Assembly (NCBI RefSeq): GCF_003286085.1
Contig: NW_020825399.1
Coordinates: forward strand, 186,001-250,000
Origin: Drosophila persimilis
Taxonomy: Eukaryota; Arthropoda; Insecta; Diptera; Drosophilidae
Length of the DNA: 64,000 nucleotides
Direction: 5' to 3'
The notes under the pieces: generated by a model
The model's database searches: none
Told to the model about the DNA's origin: nothing
What the model saw: the letters and a program-made list of their open reading frames with translations, nothing else
In this document: piece after piece, positions 10,639 to 21,700 of the stretch
How positions within the stretch are numbered: the stretch's first letter is position 1
How the letters are laid out: each line of letters opens with the position of its first letter
Translations under genes and position numbers: made by a program

Positions 10639-11128
10639 AATTAAATAACTGCGGTAGCGGATTGCGTTTTTAAAAAGTTTTTATTTTACTTCTAACTTCA
10701 CAGATATAGATTTAAGTAGAGGGTCACAAAGGATTCCGGACAAAGGGTTTGCGCGATCTTAATTTTCATCTCGACTTTGCGGTGTCGCTTCTGGATCAAG
10801 ACTGACTTGAACTTTCTGATCTTTGCATCGTTGATCCCTTTCGGGAATAGTTTTTCTATAAACATTTCAATTGATTTCGCCATCCCGAGTATTGGATTTC
10901 GTCATCCAAAGAGAGAACTGTAAAAGGCCTAAAGAAGCCGGGTGTGGGCAAACATTGGTTTTCCATTTAGGCGAGTGTCAAAGATTGGGATTGCGGCGGG
11001 AGCCCTTGAGATTGTACATCTTAGAAATCAATTAGGCGGAGGCCCAAGATTGAAATTTTTTTCGTTTTGGAAAGCCAAAGATTGTTTACAACTCGTATAA
11101 GAGCTCAATAGAATTGGGTACGTTAACT
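10639..11128 (-). repeat. gypsy (17.6-like) LTR, copy L1
   Basis: 490-bp minus-strand LTR, starting AGTTAACGTACC at 11128 and ending TTTAATT at 10639, flanked on the outside by TGCA (10635-10638). By eye it is closer to L3 (32287-32817) than to L2, and it lacks about 42 bases at AAGCCGGG repeats near 10934. With L3 it forms the LTR pair of the gypsy insertion in the outer BEL, since TGCA flanks both and BEL pol resumes on each side. Confidence 0.85.
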
Positions 11129-11137
11129 CCCCCATTC

Positions 11138-11619
11138 TTAAATGTTTCGTCCCGATACATTTTGAAGTTCTGATAGAGCTCTAATTTCTTCTGACAGTAT
11201 TTGAATGTTGCTTTCCACTATTTCTTCTGACGGTATTCTTATTGATTTAATAAGTACAAATTTGGTTAATTTATAGCCGAAGTAAAATAACATTATCAAT
11301 ATCAAAATGATTAAAAATAATGTTGTTAATGGTAAGGCCGTATTACCTAATGTTATAAGGGGATTTAAAATATTAACATTATCAAAAGAAAATTGCTTAT
11401 CATTCGATTGTATATAATCAACTAATTCAAAATCGCTATATCTATGATGCGATATATATCTTAGAATTTTACCCTTATCATTTATGTGGGTTATATTATT
11501 TATTACAATTGAGTTGTTGAATATAAGGAGATACGATCCTAACAAAGTAGTATTGTCTACGATATTTTTGCCTGAAACTAATATGGCACCATCCTGAATG
11601 ATGTCTATTTCTTTGTTTT
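11138..11619 (-). pseudogene. C-terminal env fragment of gypsy element, copy 1
   Basis: About 160 codons nearly identical to the last third of the env ORF at 14358-15788, including the C-terminal membrane segment and cytoplasmic tail. It is cut at 11619 by a DINE element, and the other side of that DINE is unrelated sequence, so the N-terminal part of this env copy is absent. A few substitutions relative to the second copy show that the two are separate insertions or an old duplication. Confidence 0.8.
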
Positions 11620-12733
11620 TATACCCGATACTCAAAATGAGTATTGGGGTATATTAGATTTGTGGTAAAAGTGGATGTGTGTAACGTCCAGAAGGAATCG
11701 TTTCCGACCCCATAAAGTATATATATTCTTGATCAGCATCAATAGCCGAGTCGATTGAGCCATGTCTGTCTGTCCGTCTGTCCGTCCGTCCGTCTGTCCG
11801 TCTGTCCGTCCCCTTCAGCGCCTAATGCTCAAAGACTATAAGAGATAGAGCAACGATGTTTTGGATCCAGACTTCTGTGATATGTCACTGCTACAAAAAT
11901 ATTTCAAAACTTTGCCCCGCCCACTTCCGCCCCCTCAAAAGGCGAAAATCTGTGGCATCCACAATTTTAAAGATACGAGAAAACCAAAAACGCAGAATCG
12001 TAGAGAATGACCATATCTTTTAGACTGCGGAATCTGAATTGGATCGTATTATTATTATAGCCAGCATCAAGAAAACAATTTCATTTTTTCTCGCCCTGTC
12101 TCTCTCTAACACACACGTAGCATAGGCGGCTTTGCTTAGAATAAAACATTAGCGCCTAGATCTCAGAGACTATAAAAGCTAGAGCAACCAAATTTGGTAT
12201 CCACACTCCTAATATATCGGACCGAGACGAGTTTGTTTCAAAATTTCGCCACACCCCCTTCCGCCCCCGCAAAGGATGCAGATCTGGGGATATTCATAAA
12301 TCTCAGAGACTATTAAGGCTAGAGTAACCAAATTTGGTATCCGCACTCCTGTTAGATCTCACTATAAAACGTATATCTCAAAATTTCGCCCCACCCCCTT
12401 CCGCCCACACAAAGGACGAAAATCTGTTGCATCCACAATATTGCAAAATCGAGTAAACTAAAAACGCAGAATCATAGACAATGACCATATCTATCCGGTT
12501 GCCGAATCTGGATCAGATCGGATCATTTTTGTAGCCAAAAGCAAGAAATCAATTTTTAGTGGCTACGCAGCGCCCGACGTCACGCTCAGACAGTTTTTTT
12601 GTCTCTCTCGCACGCACTTTTTGTCGTGTCGTTTAATATTAGCGGCGTCTGCCGGAGGAGAGCCATACTGACTTAGTATCGGGTATAACTGTAGAGTTGC
12701 GGTGTCCGCAGCAACTCACAACGTTCCCCCTCG
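11620..12733 (+). mobile_element. DINE-1/ISY-type helentron, copy C
   Basis: Full-length plus-strand copy from TATACCCGATAC to CCCCCTCG. It joins two different elements: gypsy env on the left and an LTR-element remnant on the right. It therefore sits at a rearrangement breakpoint, unlike copies A and B, which interrupt one continuous host sequence. Confidence 0.9.
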
Positions 12734-13811
12734 TTTTTTTTTTAATATTTGACCAAAATGAAGGAAGGAAAAAAAATGTTAAGGGACATCTGATCGATTT
12801 ACAGGTTTTTCATTATATAATTCAACATCCATCACATGGTTTTAGTCATAGCCTAACAGAGGTTAGTATTTTCAAGTTGCACTTTAAGGGTGCTTCAACT
12901 TGAGTTAGAAAATTATAATTATTGGCAATATGAGGCATGGCATTTCTGCAGCTCATTTGCATTACTTCGCTCTTTTATTGGCGAAGTTGTTTATTAATTT
13001 CCTTGATGCGCTCTTGGCAGCGTTGTCGGTCATCTTCATTTGTGAAGGGTTTTTCCAGGTCCCGCTACAGATGTCGTTGTTGAAGCAGCCGTTTGATCCG
13101 GCCGCCCCTCTTTGTTTTCTTCCTTGGCCTTTTTTCTCGTCTTGCCCTGTACTCAGCTATTGTGAGTGGGCGTGGTCCATCGTTTGGATACACTTCTAAG
13201 GCCTCTTGTAGGCTGAGTGCGTCCCTTTGCTCGGTAGGAGCAGCGTCGGCGAAGTCTTGTACATTTTCTGCTGCTGGTGTTTTCGTGTTACTGTCCATCG
13301 ACGGTGCAAGGGACGGTCCTATGCCACTCGCACTTTTATTATTGGCCCTTGCTGGTATTCGCACAGGCTGTTTAATTTTCTTGGGTAGTGTATATTTCTG
13401 GCCGCATTGTAGTCCTCAAATTGAAGGGTATATGTACATTATAATCCATTATATCTGTTGTGGCATTTGGTTTGATTGTCACATTCACTGATTTTTTAGC
13501 AATCCTGAGATCGATCCATCGCGTAGGTCGTGTATCGTGTCCTATCACGGTCGCCATGTAATCAACGTACAATCCTTTCTTTGATCTTTGGGAGTCAACC
13601 CTCCGATCTGTTTTATTGGTTTTTATATTCTGAATTTTACAATTGTGTTTTGGGCTTTTGTAAGCCAAAAGCCGCGGAGCTGTGCTGCCAGTGACGCCGG
13701 CAGCGGAGCGGCAGAACTATGTGTTCTTATCTCTTATATGTTAGTATGTATAGGTGTGAATATGGTCAGCGCTGTTGGCAGCGAGAGCGCGAGGGAAGAT
13801 ATATGTGTGTA
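12734..13811 (-). pseudogene. degenerate LTR-element fragment, minus strand
   Basis: Two short minus-strand frames, 13372-13668 and 13065-13364. The second ends in a lysine/arginine-rich tail (PRKKTKRGGR). Downstream at 12866-12955 lies the inverted copy of window bases 1-90, so this may be the 3' coding end and LTR start of the same mdg1/412-like family. I do not recognise the protein with certainty. At 12734-12865 and 13670-13811 only AT-rich or LTR-like DNA is seen. The fragment ends at a gypsy LTR preceded by TGCA. Confidence 0.4.
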
Positions 13812-13815
13812 TGCA

Positions 13816-14347
13816 AATTAAATCACTGCGGTAGCGGATTGTGTTTTTAAAAAGTTTTTATTTTACTTCGAACTTCACTGATATAGATTCAAGTAGAGGG
13901 TCACAAAGGAATTCCGGGCCAAGGGATTGCGCGATCTTAATTTTTTGCTAGACTTTGCGGTGTCGCTGCTGGATCAAGACTGATTTGAACTTTCTGATCT
14001 TTGCATCGTTGATCCCTTTCGGGAATCGTTTTTCTATAAACATTTCAATTGATTTCGCCATCCCGAGTATTGGATTTCGTCATCCAAAGAGAGAACTGTA
14101 AAAGGCCTAAAGTGCAGGATCTGCAGAAAGCCGGGAGTGAGATTGTTTATGAGAAGCCGGGTGTGGGCAAACATTGGTTTTCCATTTAGGCGAGTGTCAA
14201 AGATTGGGATTGCGGCGGGGGCGCTTGAGATTGTACATCTTAGAAATCAATTAGGCGGAGGCCCAAGATTGAAATTGTTTTCGTTTTGGAAAGCCAAAGA
14301 TTGTTTACAACTCGTATAAGAGCTCAATTGAATTGGGTACGTTAACT
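13816..14347 (-). repeat. gypsy (17.6-like) LTR, copy L2
   Basis: 532-bp minus-strand LTR ending AATT at 13816 and starting AGTTAAC at 14347, directly downstream of env. TGCA (13812-13815) flanks it. It differs from L1 and L3 at several positions (for example GGGCCAAGGGATT versus GGACAAAGGGTTT near 13920), so it probably comes from another copy of the same family. Confidence 0.85.
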
Positions 14348-14357
14348 CCCCCCATTC

Positions 14358-15788
14358 TTAAATGTTTCGTCCCGATACATTTTGAAGTTCTGATAGAGCT
14401 CTAATTTCTTCTGACAGTATTTGAATGTTGCTTTCCACTATTTCTTCTGACGGCATTCTTATTGATTTAATAAGTACAAATTTGGTTAATTTATAGCCGA
14501 AGTAAAATAACATTAACAATATCAAAATGATAAAAAATAATGTTGTTAATGGTAAGGCCGTATTACCTAATGTTATAAGGGGATTTAAAATATTAACATT
14601 ATCAAAAGAAAATTGCTTATCATTCGATTGTATATAATCAATTAATTCAAAATCGCTATATCTATGATGCGATATATATCTTAGAATTTTACCCTTATCA
14701 TTTATGTGGGTTATATTATTTATTACAATTGTGTTGTTGAATATAAGGAGATACGATCCTAACAAAGTAGTATTGTCTACGATATTTTTGCCTGAAACTA
14801 ATATGGCACCATCCTGAATGATGTCTATTTCTTTGTTTTTTTCCCTTTTTTTAGTGCAGTTGGCTTTAAAGCCATTAAGTAAATTGGTGAAACAGGTATT
14901 CTTTAAATTTATTTGTGCGTAATTGTTAAAAGTTTCCCTTTTAAAATTATTCATTAAATAGTATTTCTCCTTACATTCACAAACTTGTTCACTTATAACT
15001 AACATTCCATCATTTTGTGAGATGGCTCTTGCATGGTAAAACTTGCAAATATCTTTAATTTGAGGATATTTTATGTAAATGATTATTAAATCTGCATTTC
15101 GAATTATTTTAACCGTTGCAATGTCCAGCAGATCAGACAGTTCAACATTATGTTTTTCATGCTTATAAATGTCCTCTATTTCGTTTTTATTTAAAATTTT
15201 TGTATTGAAAATTTTTACTTTTAAGAGGGTTATGGTATCAACTAAATTTAGTAGGTCAAAAGTTATTAATTTTAAACGATGCTTTCTCAGTATCGTTTTT
15301 TCATTGAAGATGACATTTTTTAATGAATTTGATAGCAATTCAATTTCTTTGAAAAATTTGGAATTTATTACAAATTGTTTATTATTATTATTTTCAGTTA
15401 ATTTATTTACTTTATTTTGTATTTTCAAAAAGTCGTCATGATCAGGGCTGCCTGCTATCCATTTCCAAATGGTACCTAATTCATTTATTCCCCTTTCATT
15501 ACGTTTTGGAACTAATTCTGAAATCATTAATTTTAATAGACTTAAGTCCATTGATATTTCCCACTCATCGTCTGAATTAATAGATTTGTTGACATATTTG
15601 GATTCTTTATCAATTATCTCTCTATAAAAACTCAAATTAGTAATATGGAAAAGTTCAGCGTATGTTTCATAAGTGTAAACGTCTCTGTCGTCTTTGAGCA
15701 ATAGATAGTCAATTACTTCCGAAGTCGTCAATATAACAAAAGTCAGTATTAGTATATTCGCATACATTTTCTGGAAAAAATATTTCAT
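14358..15788 (-). CDS. env: errantivirus-type envelope-like protein
   Basis: Uninterrupted 476-residue ORF. It has a hydrophobic N-terminal stretch (residues about 10-22), a basic cleavage-like site ending KRNER at residue 99 followed by a glycine, and the errantivirus env signature GTIWKWIAGS near residue 105. Near the end is a membrane segment (about 414-434) with a 42-residue tail. This is the layout of the fusion-type envelope of 17.6/297/ZAM-like elements. Its ATG lies 80 bases inside the end of pol, and in this lineage env is usually made from a spliced RNA. The element's pol is broken, so expression or function is doubtful despite the open frame. Confidence 0.85.
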   Translation of the reverse strand: MKYFFQKMYANILILTFVILTTSEVIDYLLLKDDRDVYTYETYAELFHITNLSFYREIIDKESKYVNKSINSDDEWEISMDLSLLKLMISELVPKRNERGINELGTIWKWIAGSPDHDDFLKIQNKVNKLTENNNNKQFVINSKFFKEIELLSNSLKNVIFNEKTILRKHRLKLITFDLLNLVDTITLLKVKIFNTKILNKNEIEDIYKHEKHNVELSDLLDIATVKIIRNADLIIIYIKYPQIKDICKFYHARAISQNDGMLVISEQVCECKEKYYLMNNFKRETFNNYAQINLKNTCFTNLLNGFKANCTKKREKNKEIDIIQDGAILVSGKNIVDNTTLLGSYLLIFNNTIVINNITHINDKGKILRYISHHRYSDFELIDYIQSNDKQFSFDNVNILNPLITLGNTALPLTTLFFIILILLMLFYFGYKLTKFVLIKSIRMPSEEIVESNIQILSEEIRALSELQNVSGRNI

Positions 15789-17380
15789 ATTTGATGTTAT
15801 CTTTATGTATAATTCTGTTTCTATTGTTGATTATAATTTTATTCGTTCGATTTTCCTTAACTACCTGCTTTTTGTATCGGGATTGAAGTTTATTTCTTTC
15901 CCCGAATTTCTTTTCATAAACTACTTCTCCTATTTTATAATCTTTTTCTCTTCTATCTTTGTTATGTAGCTTAAGCATTTTGGTCTGAGCTTCCTTAAGT
16001 AATATTGGATTATGTTTGTGTTCTAATTTGTTATACAATATGTCATATGGCATTTGATTGGTCGTTGAATGTATCGTCAGGTTATATTTCAGTGCCGCCC
16101 TTATTATTATTTCTGAATAATCTGTTAGATTTAGTTCATCCTTGATGCACCGCGCTATTTCTGTTAGTGTGGAATGTACCCTTTCTACCTGACCATTTGA
16201 GGTGCTGTGTCTGGGATCAGCATAATAAATAGTTAAGTTACTTCTTTGTATGAATGATCTAAATTGTGATGAAGTAAAGCTTGGTTCGTTGTCAGTCATT
16301 AATGATGTTGCTAACGGAAAGTGTTGCAAAATTTCCATTACCTTATTTTCAATGTTTAATTTACTTTGAATTTCCTTGACCACCAAGTATTTAGAATAAG
16401 AATCTATACAAGTTATGAATGTTAGGTTTTGGGCATAGTATATGTCTAAGTGTAATTGATCTCCTTCTTTTGCTGGAATGGGAGCTTCCCCAATTGGAAT
16501 TTTTACAGGGTGTCTGTGATATTTGGTTTTGTTACAGATCTCGCAATTTTTTTATATATTCTTTTAATTTTTTGTGCAGGTTTGGCCAATAATACAGCTT
16601 AGTTATTTGTTTGTAATTTTCGTCTAGTCCTCTATGGGCTCTGCAATGTGTTTCTTCTATAATTATAGCTTTATCTTCTGAATTTACTACATCTTGGTGG
16701 AACTTTCTCGTGAAGAGAAATTTATTTATGAAGTTTTCCTTTAGCTTATTTTGGATAAGGTATAAATCTTCTAAAGTGCAGTGTATTCCTGTGGTTAAGT
16801 GAGGCTGAATATATTCTTTTAAAATGATTAGCAGATTGTCAACCGTATCAAATTCAATAATATGTCGGGTATTTTCATAAACTCTTACTAACTCATGAAC
16901 TGTGAATCTCCCTTGCACTAATAGTAGCTGCTGTTTAAATTGGTTTAGAGCCTTTCTAGTCTCTCGAATGACGTTTTCAAAACTACTCTTTGCTGAATGC
17001 TGAGTATTTATGTCTGATTCTGATTCTGTCTGGTCGACATCACTATTTGTCATATGATTTATTTTAATCCGAGATAAAGCGTCCGCTACTACGTTAGTTG
17101 AGCCTGGCTTATAAATGATTTTTGGTGTGAAACTTTCTATGAAGTAATACCAACGTTTCATTTCAACATTTGGATTTTTTTGCGACATTTCAAAGGACAA
17201 AGGTTGGTGATCTGTATGTATTTCAATTCCACTCACTCCGTATAAATAATTTCGCAAATTTTTTAATGCCCATACAATAGCTAATAATTCCTTTTTATTA
17301 GTAGCATATAATTGCTCGGTTTTACTTAAAGTTTTAGAAATAAATGTTATGGGATTCCCATCTTGCGACAAAACTGCACC
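15709..17380 (-). pseudogene. RNase H and integrase of gypsy pol (distal half)
   Basis: The upper frame begins at the BEL insertion (17380) with GAVLSQDGNPI and continues through DHQPLSFEM and NVVADALSR to the zinc-binding HRGLDENYKQI region. It ends after YIKK at a 1-base shift within an A-run near 16545. The lower frame (15709-16386) carries the integrase core (DNEPSF, STSNGQVERVHS) and C-terminal domain. The part between the frames (CEICNKTKYH and onwards) is readable in another frame. The reading frame continues on the far side of the inserted BEL element at 24230. Confidence 0.85.
17376..17380. repeat. target duplication GCACC, left copy
   Basis: GCACC directly before the left LTR of the inner BEL is repeated at 24230-24234 directly after the right LTR. 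Removing the element and one copy restores the continuous gypsy pol sequence across TDASDIAIG-GAVLSQDG. Confidence 0.95.
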
Positions 17381-17696
17381 TGTTGCGTGACCTTCCATCC
17401 ATGGCCACAATTATTAGTTATAGATGGAATTATGAATTATGAAGTCTAGTGTAAGTTAGGCTAGGGCAAAGCGGGAGCGCAATAAAAGCTCGCTCTCTCG
17501 CTCTTGGCGAATTCGCCCCGCTTTGCCACCGTAGGATAGCTAGAGTAAGAGATTGAATTGTGAAGAAACTTTAGTTGTTCGCCAACCTTGAAATAGATCG
17601 AGCGTATCAAGTTTTTCGCCCCGCCAAATAAATAATTTAAATTACAGCCACCCAAAGTTTTCGGTAACTGATTAGAAAAACTCTTCTAATTTTTCA
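17381..17696 (+). repeat. 5' LTR of intact BEL/Pao element
   Basis: 316 bp from TGTTGCGTGA to TTTTTCA. It contains an 11-bp perfect inverted repeat (GGCAAAGCGGG at 17465-17475 and its complement at 17517-17527) with AATAAA in the loop, and the palindrome GGCGAATTCGCC next to the right arm. The R/U5 limits cannot be set from sequence alone. Confidence 0.95.
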
Positions 17697-17714
17697 TGGC
17701 GCCCCCGGGTGGAC
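17697..17714 (+). promoter_or_regulatory. primer-binding site of intact BEL/Pao element
   Basis: TGGCGCCCCCGGGTGGAC starts right after the LTR with the TGG expected to pair with a tRNA CCA end. The identity of the tRNA is not determined. Confidence 0.75.
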
Positions 17715-18737
17715 TGTAAAGTGAATTATAGGCAACAAAAAACAAGTGACAGTGACACAAGAAATTGCAGTATACATATGCAAACATATTCGTTGCCCGC
17801 GTCGTGTGTGTGTGCAATCGGCAATCAATTTTTGTAAAATATCATCGCGTCGGTCGCGCCAACAATAATTTTTGTGCAATTCTGCTACCGCCGAGGGATG
17901 CCCTGCGAAAAAGACAGGAAAGTAGCAGTTGGATTCAAAAATCCAAAAGAGGAATCAGAGGTATTTGTGCAGAAAATTGAAGGCTGAGCTAAAGACATTC
18001 AGATCTTTCTTTGAGGTGTCTTGTGCTGAATACATTGCACATCGCCTTCAATTCCAGGCACAGACGTATGATACATATATAGTAGAGCTTGATTGCATGC
18101 ATTTTGTTATTAATTGCATAAATATAACTAAAAACATAAATACATACATACATATCGACCCAAACAGACATGCATATGTGAACCGCTATTTGGACGCAAC
18201 AGTTATACATATGTACATACATACATACATCTTTCGTTTACTGCAATCACTGTCAACGCCCCCCCCCCCCCCCCCCCCCATTTTATTTTGTTCTACCTTT
18301 CTCGTCGTTAGAACAAAGTTTGTTCGTTCGTTCACCCAAGCCACGGCGTATAGAAAATATCCACACATACATACAAGCAGCAGCACCGGTGCATTATTTC
18401 GTTTTCGCTTTCGCTTCTCCACTGCTGCTTGCGTTGTATTTGTTGGGAGAATTTTCGTTGCCGCTCTTGAGCTTAACGGTGCGCCAAGTGACGTGCTACC
18501 CTACATCCAACGGGTATATTGTTTTCGGCTGTTACTTGCCAAGTGACGCGCTACCCTGTATCTAACGGGTATATTGTTTTCGGCTGTTACTTGCAACAAC
18601 TCTTTCCCTTGATACCTCGTGCATCGACATTCAATTAAAATTCGTTTTCGATTATCGTTCTCGTTCAAAAATTTAAAATTAAAAAAAAAAAAAAAAAAAA
18701 TATTAATAATAAATATATAAATAAAAACACAACCATT
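17715..18737 (+). other. long untranslated leader of intact BEL/Pao element
   Basis: About 1 kb without a convincing ORF. It holds a run of 21 C (18259-18279), a 55-bp tandem duplication (18484-18538 and 18539-18593, four mismatches), CATACATA microsatellite patches and a run of 20 A (18681-18700) just before the start codon. A packaging or dimerisation signal would be expected here but none can be named. Confidence 0.7.
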
Positions 18738-21700
18738 ATGGCAGAAAAAAGTAAACCCACTCTTGAAGACTTAAAGATTAAGCTCAAAAGTAGAGTAAAA
18801 AGCATTCGCCGCTTAGAGGATCGATTAGATCAAGGGTCGATTCCTTTGCAATTACCGGAATTACAATGTAGATTAGATTGTTTGAATGCTTCAATTGAAA
18901 AGGCTAACCATTTGCAGGAGCAAATCGAGGATATAACAGGTGATGATGCATATGCAGCCGAGTTGGAAGAGCTGATAATTGTCACCAAAGGAAAGATAAT
19001 GTCGCTTATCGCCGCCTTTGATGCAGCAAGCGAGACGAAGCCAGTGTCTTCTTCAGCCCCAACTCATGCTAGACTTCCGAAATTGGCATTACCCAAATTT
19101 AGTGGTAAACACTCGGAATTCAAAAATTTCATTAGCCTTTTTGAAAGACTAGTCCATAGCGACAACAGCATACCGGTGATCGAAAAATTTAATCATTTGA
19201 TTTCGTGCCTCTCTGATGAAGCATTAGGAACAATAAAGGCGTTCCAAGTCACCGAGGCAAATTATGAAAAGGCCATGGCTGGCCTAAAACGAGTGTATGA
19301 CAACGATTATTTGATTTTCACGAATAATATTTCCACATTGTTCAATCTGCCGAGAATGTCGCATCAATCTGCATCATCTCTAAGAACTCTAATCGATACT
19401 GTTTCGTCGATTTACGGATCGTTACTGTCGATCGGAGATGATACAACAATTTCGAATGCAATGCTCATTCATCTCGTTTTAAACAGAGTCGACCCAGTGA
19501 CGAAACAAAAGTGGGATGAACAGCTTACTTATGAGAAGTTGCCGCTTTGGTCCGACTTTGAGAAAGTCTTGAATCGTCGATACCAGCATCTGTCTGCTGA
19601 AGAATCGACCAAGCCAAGGCAAGACAAAGTCATGCCAAGCAAGCAACATAATCGCAGTTCATTTGCTTGTTCTTCCACTTCCACCAACAGTAGAACTCAG
19701 CAAACTTGTAGCTACTGCAATTCAGGAGACCATGTAGTGTCAAATTGCCCTTCATTTTCGCGTCTCTCGGTGATGCAAAGGTTTGAGTTTGCTAAGTCGG
19801 CATCCCTATGCATTAATTGTCTGCGAAAAGGCCACGCTGTTGTAAAATGCAAAGCCAATAAATGTCGAGTGTGCAGCCGCTCACATCATACATTATTGCA
19901 TCGATACACAGTGTCGGCTAATAGTCTCGCGTTGCCACCACCCCAAGAGAGTCCTTCTCCTCCATCAAATCAGAATCAACCTTCCACGTCACATGTTTTG
20001 CATGCGACAGCGTTGGACAGGGTAATTCTGGCTACGTCGATCGTAAGCGTCCGAACTAAGAGCGGTGAACACATTCTGGCCAGAGCTCTGCTCGACTCTG
20101 GATCACAAACAAATTTCATTACCGAGGACCTCGCTAATCGCTTACAGATCCGTAGAGAGGAGTCCTGTATTAACTTGCTTGGAATTGGTGAATCTAATTC
20201 CCAAGTAAAGGATAAAATACACACAGTGGTGAAGTCGCGAATAAATGGTAGTGAGTTCTCCTTTGATTTTTGGATCCTGAAATCAATTTCAGGTTATCAC
20301 CCTGACCAGTCAGTGAATGTGACTGACTGGCGAATCCCAGAGAACCTACCACTGGCAGACCCTTATTTCTACAAGCCACAAAGAATAGATATGTTAATTG
20401 GAGCAGAATCGTTCTTTGAATTATTAGCTGTTGGTCAAATTAAACAAGGTCCTGACTTTCCAACTCTTCAGAAAACCCTTCTTGGTTGGGTTGTGTCGGG
20501 AAAATATGTTTCCAGGAGTTCTGCTCCTCAAATTACAAACAGTTTGAGTTGCAGTGAAGAGTTGCTAGTATCCATCGATAGGACCTTGAAAAAGTTTTGG
20601 TCACTGGAAGAAATGCCATCTACCAAGAAAATTGCCACACCTGAGCACAAGCTATGTGAAGAACACTATCGTAAGACGACTCAGGTACTATCATCAGGTC
20701 GGTTCGAAGTAAGGCTCCCGTTTAAATCAGATCCAAATTGTTTAGGAAACTCCTTTGAGGTTGCGAAACGGCGGTTTTTGTCGCTTGAAAGACGATTGCA
20801 TCGTGACCCTGAGTTGAAGAAAATGTACTTGGAATTCATGGAAGAGTACCTCTCCTTAGGTCATATGTCTCCTACTGACAATACGATTCCGTCTACTCCA
20901 CACTACGTAATCCCTCATCAGTGTGTTCTGAGGCCCCAAAGTACGTCTACCAAGCTCCGAGTCGTGTTCGATGCTTCGTCCAAGACGTCCTCACAGGTGG
21001 CCTTAAATGACATTCTGATGGTGGGACCTACCATTCAAGAGGAATTATACTCGACACTGCTCCGTTTCCGTCTGCACAGGTTTGCCCTGACTGCTGATGT
21101 TAAAAAGATGTATCGCCAAGTGATGGTGAACGAAGCGGATCGGCAGTTTCAGCTCATAGTGTGGAGAAGAGACCCTTCTGAATCCTTGAGATTATACAAG
21201 CTCAACACTGTAACCTATGGGACTGGACCAGCCCCATTCTTAGCTATCCGGTGTTTGAAAAGGTTGAGTGAGTCTGCGAAGCTCTCATTCCCTAGAGCTG
21301 CTAACGTTATTGGGTCCGACTTTTACGTCGATGACTTGTTGACTGGTGCTGCATGCGTAGAGGAGCTAAGGGCAATTAAGTCCGAAGTGTCTCAGGTTCT
21401 TCAGACCGCAGGGTTTGAGTTGACTAAGTGGTTTTCAAACTCACCCGAGATCACCGCATCTGAGAGCACAGCCAAACCCATAACAATCTCGGATTCAGAG
21501 TCGACAAAGGCGTTAGGAATCTCATGGTTACCTACTGACGATGCCTTTAAGTTCAAAATTGACAATTCAGTTATGGGTCTCCGAGCGACAAAACGGAACA
21601 TACTATCGGTGACATCAAAGTTGTTTGACCCCCTAGGTTTATTAAGTCCTATCGTTATAAAAGGCAAGATCCTATTGCAGGAGCTTTGGCTTAACAAACT

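Noticed and set aside
17461-17655. Short antisense frame within the BEL LTR, repeated at 23994-24188
   Set aside because: Appears twice only because the LTRs are identical; it lies entirely in LTR sequence.
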